Shown piece after piece: positions 11,862-22,929 of a stretch of 64,000 bases of DNA (the stretch's first letter is position 1; each line of letters opens with the position of its first letter). Made by a program: the position numbers and the translations under genes. Source of the stretch: Ulva prolifera. Taxonomy: Eukaryota > Chlorophyta > Ulvophyceae > Ulvales > Ulvaceae. The stretch is taken from assembly GCA_023078555.1 (NCBI GenBank), contig CM041201.1, positions 2,983,713 to 3,047,712 of the forward strand, given 5' to 3'. The notes under the pieces were generated by a model that saw nothing but the letters and a program-made list of their open reading frames with translations, ran no database searches and was not told the origin of the DNA.

Positions 11862-14800
11862 TCAGTCGAGCTCAATGACATCATCATCCGCTCGGGCTGC
11901 TTTGGACGAGGGCCCGGCCCCATCGTCCCCAGCTTTCCGCTTCGTGCCCCGGTCGGCGGCACCGCCCTCGTCGTCACTCAGCACGTCGATGACGCCGTCC
12001 CCACCCACAGTTGACCTCGCAGCAGGCGCAGGCGCTGCGGGCTCTGTGGCTGTGGGGGTCTCGGCTGCCTTGGCCACTGGCGCCGCGCCCTCCAGCATGT
12101 AGCCCTCGGGATGCTCCTGCGGGTTCACCACCTGCAGGCATCGAGGGTGTGTCGGCTGTGGTCACACCCGGGTTGTGTTTTCATCATGAGCAGCGTCCTT
12201 CCACAGGCATAAGGGGACTGCCATTGCATGAGGCGGTGCTTGGGCGCTCCCGTGGAGATGCCAGACTCTGTGTGAACTGCTCTACGAGCCTCAAAGCTGT
12301 GAGGCTGCCGCTGTGTTCTGGCGGTGCAGCAATCTGCCTGGCTGCACATGTGGTGTTGCTCCTGCCTCTTGCCCGCCCCTCTGACTAGGTCTGTGTATGC
12401 TTCACACGTGGTGAAGGGTCGACCAGGTGGCATTGTGACTGAGGATGCGATGCAGACACATGCAGGCCCCATTCATGATTCGTGCACCTGAGGCCACACG
12501 GCAGATGCTGCTACAATCCTTGCAGGATGCCCGCCTGGCCTCCTGGTAGTGATCAATGCGGGCCACACTTCAGATCAGCAACATGATGGTGAACGTCTTG
12601 TGCATTGCCTCGCGATGTGAAGGTTGCACTCTTGGCGTGGCACCACAGGGCCTGCGTTGCCCTGCCTGCATGCCCTCTGTCGCCATGGGGCCAATGTGTG
12701 TGATATAGGTGCTATTGATTGCTGCGCAGGCTGGTGAGGCCAGCACGCCTCGAGTTGAACAAGGCAGAAGGGCAGTTGGGCCATGGCCACGCCGGGCTGT
12801 TGACGAAGCTCTGTGGCCATGGTCTGACACAAGTGCCGCACAGTTCCACACCAGACGTAGAACTGCACCGAGAGCTCGAAATGATGCATCTTCAGGGCAC
12901 AGATGCGAGAACACTCGGCTCCCGCAGCGCCAAGAAGTGCCACCAACGGTACGACGAGTGAGCCTCTTACTCACGGTTGTCTGCAGCATGGTCATGGCAC
13001 CGAGTGCCCCCTTGCAGACGCTTGGAGTGGTCCCAGAGAGTGCGATTTGTCAAGGCCCCACACAAGCACGACTACTCAGTGCCACATTCAAATTTACCGA
13101 CCATCCAGACAAGCAAGAGGTGCTCTGCACAGCCGCACAAGCAGAATCAGCTCACATGCAAAGAGCTCCTGGAAACTGGCATGCGCAAGCTGAGCCAGGC
13201 AGCAGCGGGTCAACAGCGAGACGCAGACGCACCGCTTGCTGCAGGACCAAAGTCAGCTTCATGTTCTGTGACTGGTCAGTCACGTGCAGCCTCGTGTTGT
13301 GCCCAATCCCCCCAGGCAGCTTGGCCAGAGCACATGGCAGGTGTGAGCGGTTCTCCTCCACCTCATCCTCATCGAGGTCATCCCCTTCTTCATACATGAA
13401 GTCGTCTGCAACTATCATCGGGTGGTTGAAGGCCATACGGCCCTTGAGTACGCCATCGACCAGCTGCTGGAGGGTGAAGTGGTGCAGGTCGAGGCTGACG
13501 GTGGCGACTGCATGGCCACAGACCAAACATGATGGATTGGGCGGACGCAGCGATGAGGCGAAGGATAGCTTGCCATAGACGTTAGGAGTGGCCTGTAGCA
13601 GCTGCTGCTGGTTGACAGGAGGTAACACGGATGACTGCTTGCTGCATGAGTACGCATGGTCAATACTGATGCAAACCGAAGGGATAGGCCAAACGAGACT
13701 AAAGGCGCAGAAGTGGGGGCTTGAGCCAGCTGGTCGGGTTGCGCTCTCGATGGGACCATTCTCATGCAAGCGGGCTGAAGACTAGGAACTTGGTCGGGAG
13801 CAGCGTGTGGTGTATGGAATTTCGTGAGATAACCTAATGCAGCTGGGCGGCTGGCGCAGATCAATCTTGCATGCTTGAACATGGATCCTATTCCTCAGCA
13901 CTGCGAAGTGCTGAGCTCACTAAGGGCACCGACCCGTTGACTCAGTTCGACAACAAGCACCAAGCTCAGCCCTATGACTTCTCAGGAGGAAGAGTCTTTT
14001 CTTGAGAGTCACAGGGAAGAACATGCTGGAAACTTGCTATTGGCCCATAGGCCCATGCATAAGCACTGGCGCATCTCTCACCTCACCTCTCTTGCCTGTG
14101 CGAGGCCTGGATGCCAAGACAGACTTTTCGACCAGGCCTCACAAGGGGGCAAGGGCGCACGGCACCCACGTGCTTGCAACATTGACAAGCAAGCCTACGC
14201 AACGTACGTACACAAGCAGCATGGTAATCCTTATGGAACACGACAGATGGCAGCCCGGGTCCGGCAGGCCCTTCCGCCGGCCGCTGCATCGCAGCCTCAT
14301 CCAACATTCGGACAGCTGGCTCGCAACACACCTCGACCGTAACTCCAGTGCACGAAAAGCTCGTCACCAAACAGATGTGGGCCTGACGTCTGAAAGCCCG
14401 TCCCAAGCTGCAGCGCAGCAGGGGCTGGATGTAACAAGGCATGACTGTACATCGCCGCCACAGCCTTCTGCAGCTACACAAGGGAGGCTACCAGGCGTGC
14501 ACGACCGCATGCTGCCGTATGGCAGACCACTAGAACGGCCGTGCGGGACCACCTCGCTTAGCACAGGAGGAGGCCCTGTGAGTTGCGCACGGTTGTCTGG
14601 GGGGGGGGTTTCCCGGTGGTTACCGCTTCGGCATATGTGGTCCCGTCAATTCGGAGTTGTCAATGTGCTCTCCAGGATACGGCTCAGTGAATTCAAATGA
14701 ACTTTAACTATATTAGATAGCCTACCCAGCAGCAGACCCACACCAGCCCGTCCTTGTACAGCCAGGGTACAACATCTTTGACAGCAGCGGTCCGACACGC

Positions 14801-17800
14801 GGCCACACAGAAAACACATGGTTGCGTGGCCACGGTGCCGCGATCCTGCGCCCCCCATTGTCGCATCACCCCCCCCCCCGCTGAACACAGTAGCCCATGC
14901 CCAGGCAGCACGGCCACACGGCGATCGTGACAGCACAGTCTGCAGAGGCGGCCAGCTACGTGCCAGGACTGCTTCAGGGCCAGTCATGCATGGCATCCGG
15001 AGCACGCACCCCTGAGAGGAACGTCGTGCGGCAGGCGTCCGGGCAGCCGCCGAGCAGCTTCATCGCCTCGAGCGTCACAAGCCCCGCGACGACGGCGTTC
15101 GTCGTCGCGATGGCGTGGATGATGTTGCCCGCCATGCCGACGGCCGCAAACTGCGGCTGCCTGGGGATGCCGTAGGCGTGCGAGCGGAGGTTGGAGGCCG
15201 CCGCGACGACGGCGACGGCGAGCGGGTCGTCCTTCGTGAAGCTGCTGCGCCCGACGTCCGCGGCACGGCGCTCGTGGAAGACAAACACGGCAGCAATGAA
15301 CACCCGCGCCGTGTCCTCCAGCGACCAGTCCTGCGGCGGGGTGCACGGGCGCGTCAGTGCTGTGGCATGATGCATGCATATTTGCCAGGACTCAGACGAG
15401 CCCGTTGAGAACGTCCAATGCAGCGGCGTATGCATGCGGCAGTCAAAGAGAATGCGCGCTTGGATTCATGCCGACGTGCACAGCGAGAGCGGCAGTTGCT
15501 CGCGGTCCGGGGGGCTGCACCTCGCGGGGGTTGAGGCCTAAGAACTTCACGACGTCGGTGCCGTCGCTCTCGGTGGGCGGCGCGAGGCCGCCGAGGACGG
15601 CTGCCGCAGGCTGCAGTGGCGTGGGCGGCGCGCGGTGCTCCCACAGCACGGCGATGCCGGCGACGCGCTCGATGTCGCGCACATACACGAGGTCGTACAC
15701 GCGCTGCGCGTACTCCCACGCGCCCTCGCCCGCCTTCCGCAGGAAGTCGCTGACTGCCGGGGCGCCTGCAGGTGGCCGGGGACGCCGTCACCCGCCGCAC
15801 CCTCCGCGGCGCAAGCACACACCTCCATGCCGGCGCTGCATTTGTGCGGTGGAGAGGGCTCTGAGGCACGGAGGGGGCACGCGTGTGCATTGCGAGGACT
15901 GAGTCGGAGGGGCAGGTAGCGTCGCACAAGTTGTGCGCGCGACACAAGTGAGAACACAGCCTACGCAAGCCTCGTGTGTGTTACCATATAGCCTAGGGTA
16001 TACATAGGGCGAGGCTAGGTGTGCGCCTGGCTGCTGCGAGTCCGAGCCGGAGCCATCCCCGTTTGTTGGGTGTGCGTGCGTGTGCAGGTGGGTGTGTGTA
16101 TGTCACATTCGCCATACGGCATGGGGGTTTACAGCAGGGAGGTGTGTCACCATCGCAGGCCTTGTGGTGCACGCCTTGATGCGTCGTGCCGGTCCATCGG
16201 CGCTTGCTCGTCGAGAGCGCCTGTGGTTGCGAAAGCCCAAGCTGCGGCACGACGGCGAGCTCCAGGACCCACACCGGCGGCGCTGTGCATGGACTCCGGA
16301 TTGTGGAGATGCAGGTGCTGGCCTAGCATGAGCTTGCTGCTGCTGACAGCCTCAGGAGAAATGCAGGTTTGGGGGGGGGGGCACCTGCCGCGGCCGCTTT
16401 GTCCGCCTCGCTCGCGTTCGCATCTTCTGCCGTGACCTCATCAAGGTCGTTGGTCTCCTCTGGAGCCCCAAACAAGCGCTCGAAGAGGAGATCCTTCGCC
16501 CACACGATGCAGTGGATGGGCTTCTCCGGTGTGTTTCGAATCGTGCAGATCGGGAAGCCCTTCGGGGCTGGCCTCGGCTGACACTCGAAGCACTCTGACT
16601 TGCCCTTCAGGTGCACTGTGGTCTGCAGCAGTGCGGAGACGCTTCGGCAATGGGCCGACGCTGTGCCGGTGTGGAAGCAGCACTGGGTGACGGCATCGCC
16701 CTTTCTGTGGAGACAGGCTTGCAGGTGCGCTAGCACAGGTCAGCACGAGAGTGGCGGCTCGTGTTGCGGCCAGCTTGCGGCGACGCCGCCTGAGTGCATC
16801 AGGAGTCGTGCACGACGTGCCCAGTTGCGGAATAGGCTGCTGTTGCAGGCACTGTGGAGACTGCCAGGCTATTAGCGGCAGCTAGCTGAGAGTGTTCCAG
16901 TGTACAAGGCCGCCTTGCAGAGCCAACGGAAACATGAGGAACAAAGTCGTGTCATGCATAAGAACTGCGTAGGCAATCGAGGTTGTGATGTGACTCATGG
17001 TGCATTCAGACCAGGCTCTGCTTCGGCTGCAGTACCACACAGAGGTCCTGAGTGCACCTGGCCCTTGTAGCCTGTTGTGCCCGACTCCACGAGGGGCATG
17101 TCTGCAGCTAGGCACAGGCGGTTCACATGCCGTCTGGCCTCGTCGTTGTCTAGGCCGTTGAGGACGATGTCGAAGGATTTCATGAACGCCATGTCAAACA
17201 TGCTCTCCTTGACGTTGTTCTGCAGCGTCACGATCTCTGCCTCTGGGCAGAATGACCTCACTGCTTCGGCAGCTGTCTCGGCCTTGCTCTTGCCGACGTG
17301 CCGTTTTCTGAACAGGAACTGCCTGTTCAGGTTGCTGATCTCGATGGTGTCCATGTCTACCTGCACCAAGTGTGAAAAGCGTGGCACCAGGTCTTCTCCG
17401 GTTGGAATGGCCCAAGAAGGAGCTTTACAACACATGAATTGGCTTCTCGAGTGGCTTTACGGCTGCTAGAGGGCGCAGAAGTGAGGGTCATACGTTCATA
17501 ACATGCTGGGGGGGATTGGCTAGACATCACGCCTCGAGAAGGCCAGATGATACGCCAGGCACGCACAGGACGGAAGACATACCATGGTAACCTTTCGGAA
17601 TCCACTCAAAATCAGTGTCTTGATGAGCTCACAGCCGATGCCTCCAGCGCCAATCATGAGGACATTGGCTTTCGCTGCCTGCACAGCACGGCACCGATCC
17701 GTGGACTCTCACTAGCTCGGCGTCGCTGCGGGTACACTTACGTAGTGAAGGCACCTTCTCTTGCCATTCTGATGAGAATGCGACGGCTGGCCACGCGACC

Positions 17801-17802
17801 AT
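11862..17802 (-). CDS. SAE2: SUMO-activating enzyme subunit 2 (E1 catalytic subunit)
   Basis: Catalytic half of the SAE1-SAE2 heterodimer, which adenylates SUMO and takes it as a thioester; acts mainly in the nucleus. Eight exons with consistent phases: 17802-17755, 17678-17583, 17360-17058, 16622-16385, 15765-15521, 15330-15010, 13592-13233, 12131-11862; 626 residues, as in plants and animals. Visible motifs: nucleotide loop [26 protein letters not shown], a first zinc pair CFEC, the catalytic Cys in [32 protein letters not shown], a second zinc pair CLVC, a ubiquitin-fold domain with EEGDDLDE, and a tail with a SUMO-interaction-like VIDVLSDDE, a KRKAGDD basic patch and the end DDVIELD. Exon 1 uses a GTGCCT donor; the alternative GTAAGT donor downstream gives no open start. 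Shares a divergent upstream region with the eS31 fusion. Confidence 0.95.
14533..14708 (+). repeat. SINE-like repeat family A, copy 1
   Basis: About 175 bp alike to 20754-20930, sharing CTTAGCACAGGAGGAGGCCC, CGGCATATG, CGGAGTTGTCAATG and GGATACGGCTCAG. It is in an SAE2 intron, antisense to the gene, and lacks the tRNA-like head of copy 2. A 10-bp stem pairs 14536-14545 with 14586-14595. Confidence 0.85.
16371..16384 (-). repeat. C tract directly behind an SAE2 5' splice site
   Basis: On the gene strand the intron after the exon ending at 16385 begins GTG followed by 11 C. It is one of four such donor-adjacent tracts in this window. Confidence 0.85.
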
Positions 17803-18205
17803 GGTGCCGTTCAACCCCGTGTCGAGGTCCCAGTTCAAACACAATTGCAAGCCACTCAAGCGTCCATGCAGGTGTTACGCATACGCATACACTCCTTAAC
17901 TACGTGAGCGATGTTCCGAACAGATCTCAATGGGCCAGAAGCATGCAGTTGGGATTGATCGCTGCGGTCCCGTCGATCGCTTTCACTAGCGCGTGACACA
18001 GCGTAAAATTGCTCTGAAGCAGGTTCGTGGCGAGAGGTGACACGTCGCGATATGCAGCGTGACGTCATCAGCTGCAGCGTTCGATCCTGACAGCAGCGAT
18101 AACGCAGCACCAACTACAATAAGTGCCATGCTACACACCGTTCCTCCCCTTTCCGACTTTCCGGTGCAAGGACAGCACTCTGACGATTGCTCAGTATCGG
18201 ACAAG
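17803..18205. promoter_or_regulatory. Divergent promoter region of SAE2 and UBL-eS31
   Basis: About 400 bp separate the two start codons, which point away from each other. The palindrome TGACGTCA, the core of bZIP/CRE-type sites, lies at 18060-18067. A pyrimidine-rich stretch TTCCTCCCCTTTCC at 18141-18154 lies shortly upstream of the eS31 start, reminiscent of the start regions of ribosomal protein genes. Shared control is inference. Confidence 0.55.
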
Positions 18206-19195
18206 ATGGTGCAGGTATTTGTGCGCTCTGACAAGACGTACTGCGTGGATGTCCCAGCGGCATCCACCGTCTCTGACTTTCTCTACGCCTTTGAGGACGT
18301 CGCAGGTGAGTCGCCTGAATGCTCGCTTGGTGTTGTGTTGTGGCTGCCCGTATGGCGCGCCACGTAGCAGCTGGCTTGTCCTGCGCTTCAATGATTCAGC
18401 AACGCATTGAACAATGGATCAAAGTAGCAGCCTGCGATGGTTACTTTCATGTTCTCACTTGCTGCGTGTCTCGTATTGACAGCGCTGATGCTGTGTCTGC
18501 AAGTATACCGCCAGGTTCATTGTGTGGGGCTTGGGGTCAAAGCTGTAGATCTGTCGGCTCGTTGTCACAGAAATTGCGTGTTCGCAATCGGTCTTGTTCG
18601 CTGCTGAGCCAAGTTCGGGATCGGTGCACTGCAGTGCAGTGCTGCGCCTGTCCAGTTCCTGTCCAGTTCACGCAGCCTCCGTTCTCAGCAGCTTCATATG
18701 CTCCTTCAGCAACCTGCGGGAAGCTTCTTCCATGACATCCGATGCTCCATATCGAGTGGTGTGCAGTAGTGATGTCATTCAAGGCCTCCTTTTGGCCTCC
18801 CTTGCGTCCACGTCAGTTCGCTGCATGACCTGATGTCACGTGCAGGTTTCCCAGCTGATGAGGCCCGCGTCGTCTTCGCTGGCAAGCAGCTGGACAGCGA
18901 TGCGCTCCTGACGGAGTGCGGCGTCCAGGAGGGCTGCAGCCTTGACGTGCTCGGTCGCCTGCTTGGTGCTGGTAAGAAGCGCAAGAAGAAGACCTACACC
19001 AAGCCCAAGAAGAACAAGCACAAGCACAAGAACGTCAAGCTGCGTGTTCTCAAGTATTACAGCGTCGATGACTCTGGCAAGGTGAACCGCACGAGGAAGG
19101 CCTGCCCACAGTGTGGCCCAGGCATTTTCATGGCGACCCACAACGACCGCGTGCACTGTGGCACCTGCGCCACCACCTTCATGTACCCCAAGTAA
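18206..19195 (+). CDS. RPS27A: Divergent ubiquitin-like domain fused to ribosomal protein eS31 (S27a)
   Basis: Two exons, 18206-18305 and 18846-19195, joined in phase 1; 149 residues. Residues 1-74 are a ubiquitin-fold domain: [34 protein letters not shown] and [19 protein letters not shown]. The FAGKQL core around Lys48 is kept, but most ubiquitin lysines, including the Lys63 equivalent, are gone and LRLRGG is replaced by GRLLGAG. It therefore cannot supply ordinary conjugable ubiquitin. The end resembles the FUBI domain fused to eS30 in animals (GRMLGG). The rest is a normal eS31 of the 40S subunit: [21 protein letters not shown] and a zinc finger with C-x2-C ... C-x2-C (CPQCGPG, HCGTC). 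Whether the UBL is cleaved off is unknown; a Gly remains at the junction. Confidence 0.95.
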
Positions 19196-19240
19196 GTTGA
19201 TCTAGGGCGTATGCGTGGGTGATGGGAAGCTCGATTGCAT

Positions 19241-19245
19241 GTAAC
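19241..19245 (+). terminator. Polyadenylation signal of UBL-eS31
   Basis: TGTAA occurs about 45 nt after the stop codon at 19193-19195, a typical distance for the green-algal signal. Confidence 0.6.
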
Positions 19246-20654
19246 ATGACATCAGCACCGCTGGCCAGACGCACTAGCAATTCGGACTGGCTGCCCTTAC
19301 AGATGAGGCCATGCCATTGCATCATTCACGGGAAGAGAGGGTTTGTTTTGCTGTGCCATATGTAGCGTCTATATCACCGCGTGTGGGTGGACAGCTGTGT
19401 GCGGTTGTGACATACACCGCCACAGGTCAGCAAGTGCCATTGTCATCAAGAACGTGGTGTGGTAAACATTGTTAGCAAATTTGTGATACCTTCCAACACA
19501 TGTAGAGTTTGTGAAACAGTCCGTCCTGCTGCGACAACAACTCACATGTTCTATAATGCGATTGCTGTTCTTCAGTAAATGCTCCCTCCTTCACGCCGGG
19601 CTCATTTTATGACATACAAGATGATAGCTTTAGCCTCAGTGCAAATGACCAACCACGTACTTCCAGCCGCCTGCGATGCAGTACAGAAAGATGAACAAAC
19701 AGTCTTGTGTGCTGGGTTCTGCATCACTTGAAAAGTCTTCGACTACTGGACACCAATGGCGTCAGGTGCTTTGAGCAAATCTGCCATCGTGACATGCTCC
19801 CGCAACATTAGGCTACATTGCATCAGCTGAAATTGCAGACGCAGCGCACATATCAGAGTTGTATTTGGGTCATGTTATGTTGCACACAGCAGGATCAATG
19901 GCGTGCCCCCAATGCGCAGCTACTCACTTCAATCGCATAAGCGCAGATTGCTTCAGGTCTGGCTCATCCAATCAAAAAATGAGCTCATGAACAGCAGCTA
20001 CGCCCACTGTGCCTTGCTGCAGTGCTTGAGACAAAACCAGCTCATCTTGAAGGCTGAAGGCCATTCTGCAGCCGAGGCTCACCTCGGCAAGAAAGAGGTC
20101 CAATCAATGCTTGATCCAATCAATGCTTGGCAACGCATCGTTTTTTTTATCACTGCTGCAGCAATCGGACCGCTGCATGAGCATGTGACTTTGTGTACAT
20201 GAGGTGCAGCCGTCAATTGTAAGGACCACAGCCTGCACTGCAGACCGACATAGTGTCAGGCCAGCATACATCAAGAGTGCCAAGCCTCAAGCAGCTTTGG
20301 GGCCTGGAATGATTTTGCTTCTGCTGATTGGTGACCAGCACCGTACTAAGGAAAGGAAAGTAATATCTTGAGTGTACCCCGAGACTGCACATAACAAATT
20401 AAGATTACTTATGGGACAAGGTTGCTATCGCGGACGACATGGTCACAGTGATGGACGGGGCCTCTTCCATTTGTGGGGACAGGATATGTTGTAGTCACTA
20501 TGAACAGGCGATGCATGGGCGGGTCAAATGACCTTTTGAGAAATAATCATGTGCATGGACTGTGTACAGGCCTGAGGTGATGATACCATTCAAAACAGTC
20601 ATGAAATTAGTGTTCGTTTCTTGCACAGTACCATGATCTGAAGTCTTGGTGGCG

Positions 20655-20930
20655 CCTCACACCACACCACACCACCGAGGCTGCACACTACTAAGCTACC
20701 CCCTCCGTTTCAGGAGGTCGTGGGTTCGATTCTGCGTGCGCTTTGGGGAATCGAAACGGCCGTACGTGACCACCTCTCTTAGCACAGGAGGAGGCCCTGT
20801 GAGTTGCGTACGGTCGTGTGAGGGGGTTTCCAGGTGGTTTACCCCTTCGGCATATGTCGTCCCGTTAACTCGGAGTTGTCAATGTCCAATAGGATACGGC
20901 TCAGTAAATTTAGATTTACTTGACTTTACA
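20655..20930 (+). repeat. SINE-like repeat family A, copy 2, with tRNA-like head
   Basis: The body 20754-20930 matches copy 1 and, in its last 80 bp, copy 3. Upstream lies GGTTCGATTCT at 20723-20733, which fits the tRNA B box, preceded by a short stem CCTCC/GGAGG at the place of an anticodon arm. The head looks derived from a tRNA gene, as in tRNA-derived SINEs, but its arms are too degenerate for a working tRNA. A 10-bp stem pairs 20757-20766 with 20807-20816. Confidence 0.75.
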
Positions 20931-21615
20931 CTGCGTCACACCAACTTGAGCTGTGCACAGCAGTCGTTCTCTGTCATCAAGATCCTTCCTGATCATGATC
21001 CTTCACAACAAAGGATGGCGCTAGTACTGGTGAGGACTCTGAGGAGTGCTGGCTAATCGTGTTCATGAGTGGCCGCTCAGATTTGAAGCACAAGCAGCCG
21101 CCGACATGGACCCGCACTCATGTGCCACGGTGAAACATCTGCTGCAGATGGACACGGACAAAATCTTATATATCTCCAGGGAGAGTGCATTCGCAATTCC
21201 GGAGACCAGCGTCCGATCTGGATGCACCATGCTGAATCATCCGGCCCTCGGCCCCACACCAGCCGTCGTGAACTCAGCGTCGATTCTGCGCCAATGGGCA
21301 AATGGAATAGCTGGTCTGTGCAGCACTCGAGGCCAGCCACACAAGCGTGATCAATGCTGTCCACCATGTTTGGGTTGTCAAGGACAGGCTGCATCAGAGC
21401 ATGAGTGGCGGTGAAGGCACATGTACCGTTGCTGCGACGGTCCTGCGCCAGCGGCCGGAAGCCAGCAACACTGCGGCCACAAGACAAAGCTCCCTCCCCT
21501 GATGCCACTCAAACCCAGTCCGCTCACACCGGCATGCATGAAGCCGCGCTTCCTCAAGCTGCGCGTGCTTGCAATCTGTGGTGAACAGGGACGTGTTGCG
21601 GAGCTCCGAGGGGGA

Positions 21616-21643
21616 GCTCCCCCTAGGAGCTCCTAGGGGGAGC
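21616..21643. repeat. 28-bp perfect palindrome
   Basis: Two 14-bp arms with no spacer, centred on GAGCTC at 21629/21630 and containing CCCCCTAGGAGCTCCTAGGG. A further GAGCTCC lies just upstream. It is in non-coding DNA; it could form a cruciform or be the scar of a transposon. Confidence 0.9.
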
Positions 21644-22929
21644 CGATGCCTCCAGCCGCGCCGACACACGGGCTGGTGCTAGATGTCTCGTGCTGCGAAC
21701 GCACGCATGCGCACGCACAACACCTTCATGTTGCGGCAGGAGTCCTGCCATTTATACAGATTCCTGCCTCGATGGCCTGTCAACTCGCCGCATGCGGCCG
21801 CACGCCGTGCGGCACACCCCACAACATCATACCGATTCGGGCATCGGAAGGAATCTGGTTACAAGGCCGGGGGGTGGCGTACGCCATACACCCTGCCCCC
21901 ATGCAAGCGGTCCTGCCATCGCCTGCAGCAGCCGCAGAAGCACCTTATTCTGTCATACACTACACAGACTCGCCGGCGGCTGGGAGCGCAAACGCTCCTG
22001 ACAACCTGCACCGGCTGTCCGGTCCAAACGGCCGCTCTTATCCTGCCACCCCCCTGCTCGCGTACATGGCATTCGGCTAGGGTACATTCCATCTGTAGAC
22101 ACACACGCGGAGCGCGCCAGCTCCCCCCTCCATGCAGGAAATCCCCCGTAATCTGACAATGCATAAGGCACATGCATGAGCCGGAAGCGGGCTCAAATGA
22201 CTTACAAACAACGCAGCACGGCCAGCATGGTGCGGTGCCTGCGCTGCTGGGGGTTGGCTGCCCAGCACGCAAAGCACAGCGCACGCCAGTCCTCACGCGG
22301 CAGCACGCACGCGCCGCCGGCGCACGACCCTGTGCAAAGCCGACTCACAGTACCGCCGCAGAAAATGCGATTCAGTCGCGCCGTCCACGGGTGCGCCCCG
22401 AGAACGTGCTGAGCTGCTGCAGGTGGACAGCGCTTCTGCCGTCTTCAGCAACGGCAATTGAGACGCCGAGGGACGGCGGTGCATGATGCGGCCGCATTTG
22501 GCGGGGTCGGCGGGCTCGTCACACCTGTGGCCACGGCCCATGCATGAACTACGACGAGCCGTCGTTGCACTCCAGGATCTCCCCAGTCCAGCTCCTGCAC
22601 TCAAGTGCGCTTGTGACACAGCGGCCTGGATTGCGTATGTACCCTATCAGCCTGACACCTGACATCGCGGATTATCTGCTAATGGTGCATGCACGTGCGA
22701 CGTACGTGCGATCCCGAAAGTCCTGAGACGTGCCGCTGCGTTGTGACAGAGTGCGTTGTGACAGAGCGAACCAAACAGGCCCCTCCAGAAGCCGCCAGCA
22801 GGGCATGGAAGAGCTCCGACGCATGCCACCGAGAGTTTCAACTCAGCCCGAGTGTCACCCGTCCTGCCCAGAATGGGCCAAATTCCAGCTTGGCCAAAAG
22901 CAGAACAGTGTTGTTGTTGATGAACAAGG

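Larger units (their letters stand above)
19196..22929. other. Region without a recognisable gene
   Basis: Both strands lack a domain I can name. Open frames around 21046-21508 overlap on both strands and show no conserved motif. The region holds SINE-like copy 2 and a perfect palindrome, and ends at the 3' side of the alanine-rich secreted protein gene. Confidence 0.5.

Noticed and set aside
20655-20740. Functional tRNA gene
   Set aside because: Only the B box and a weak anticodon-like stem are present; acceptor and D arms do not form. It is better read as the head of a SINE.
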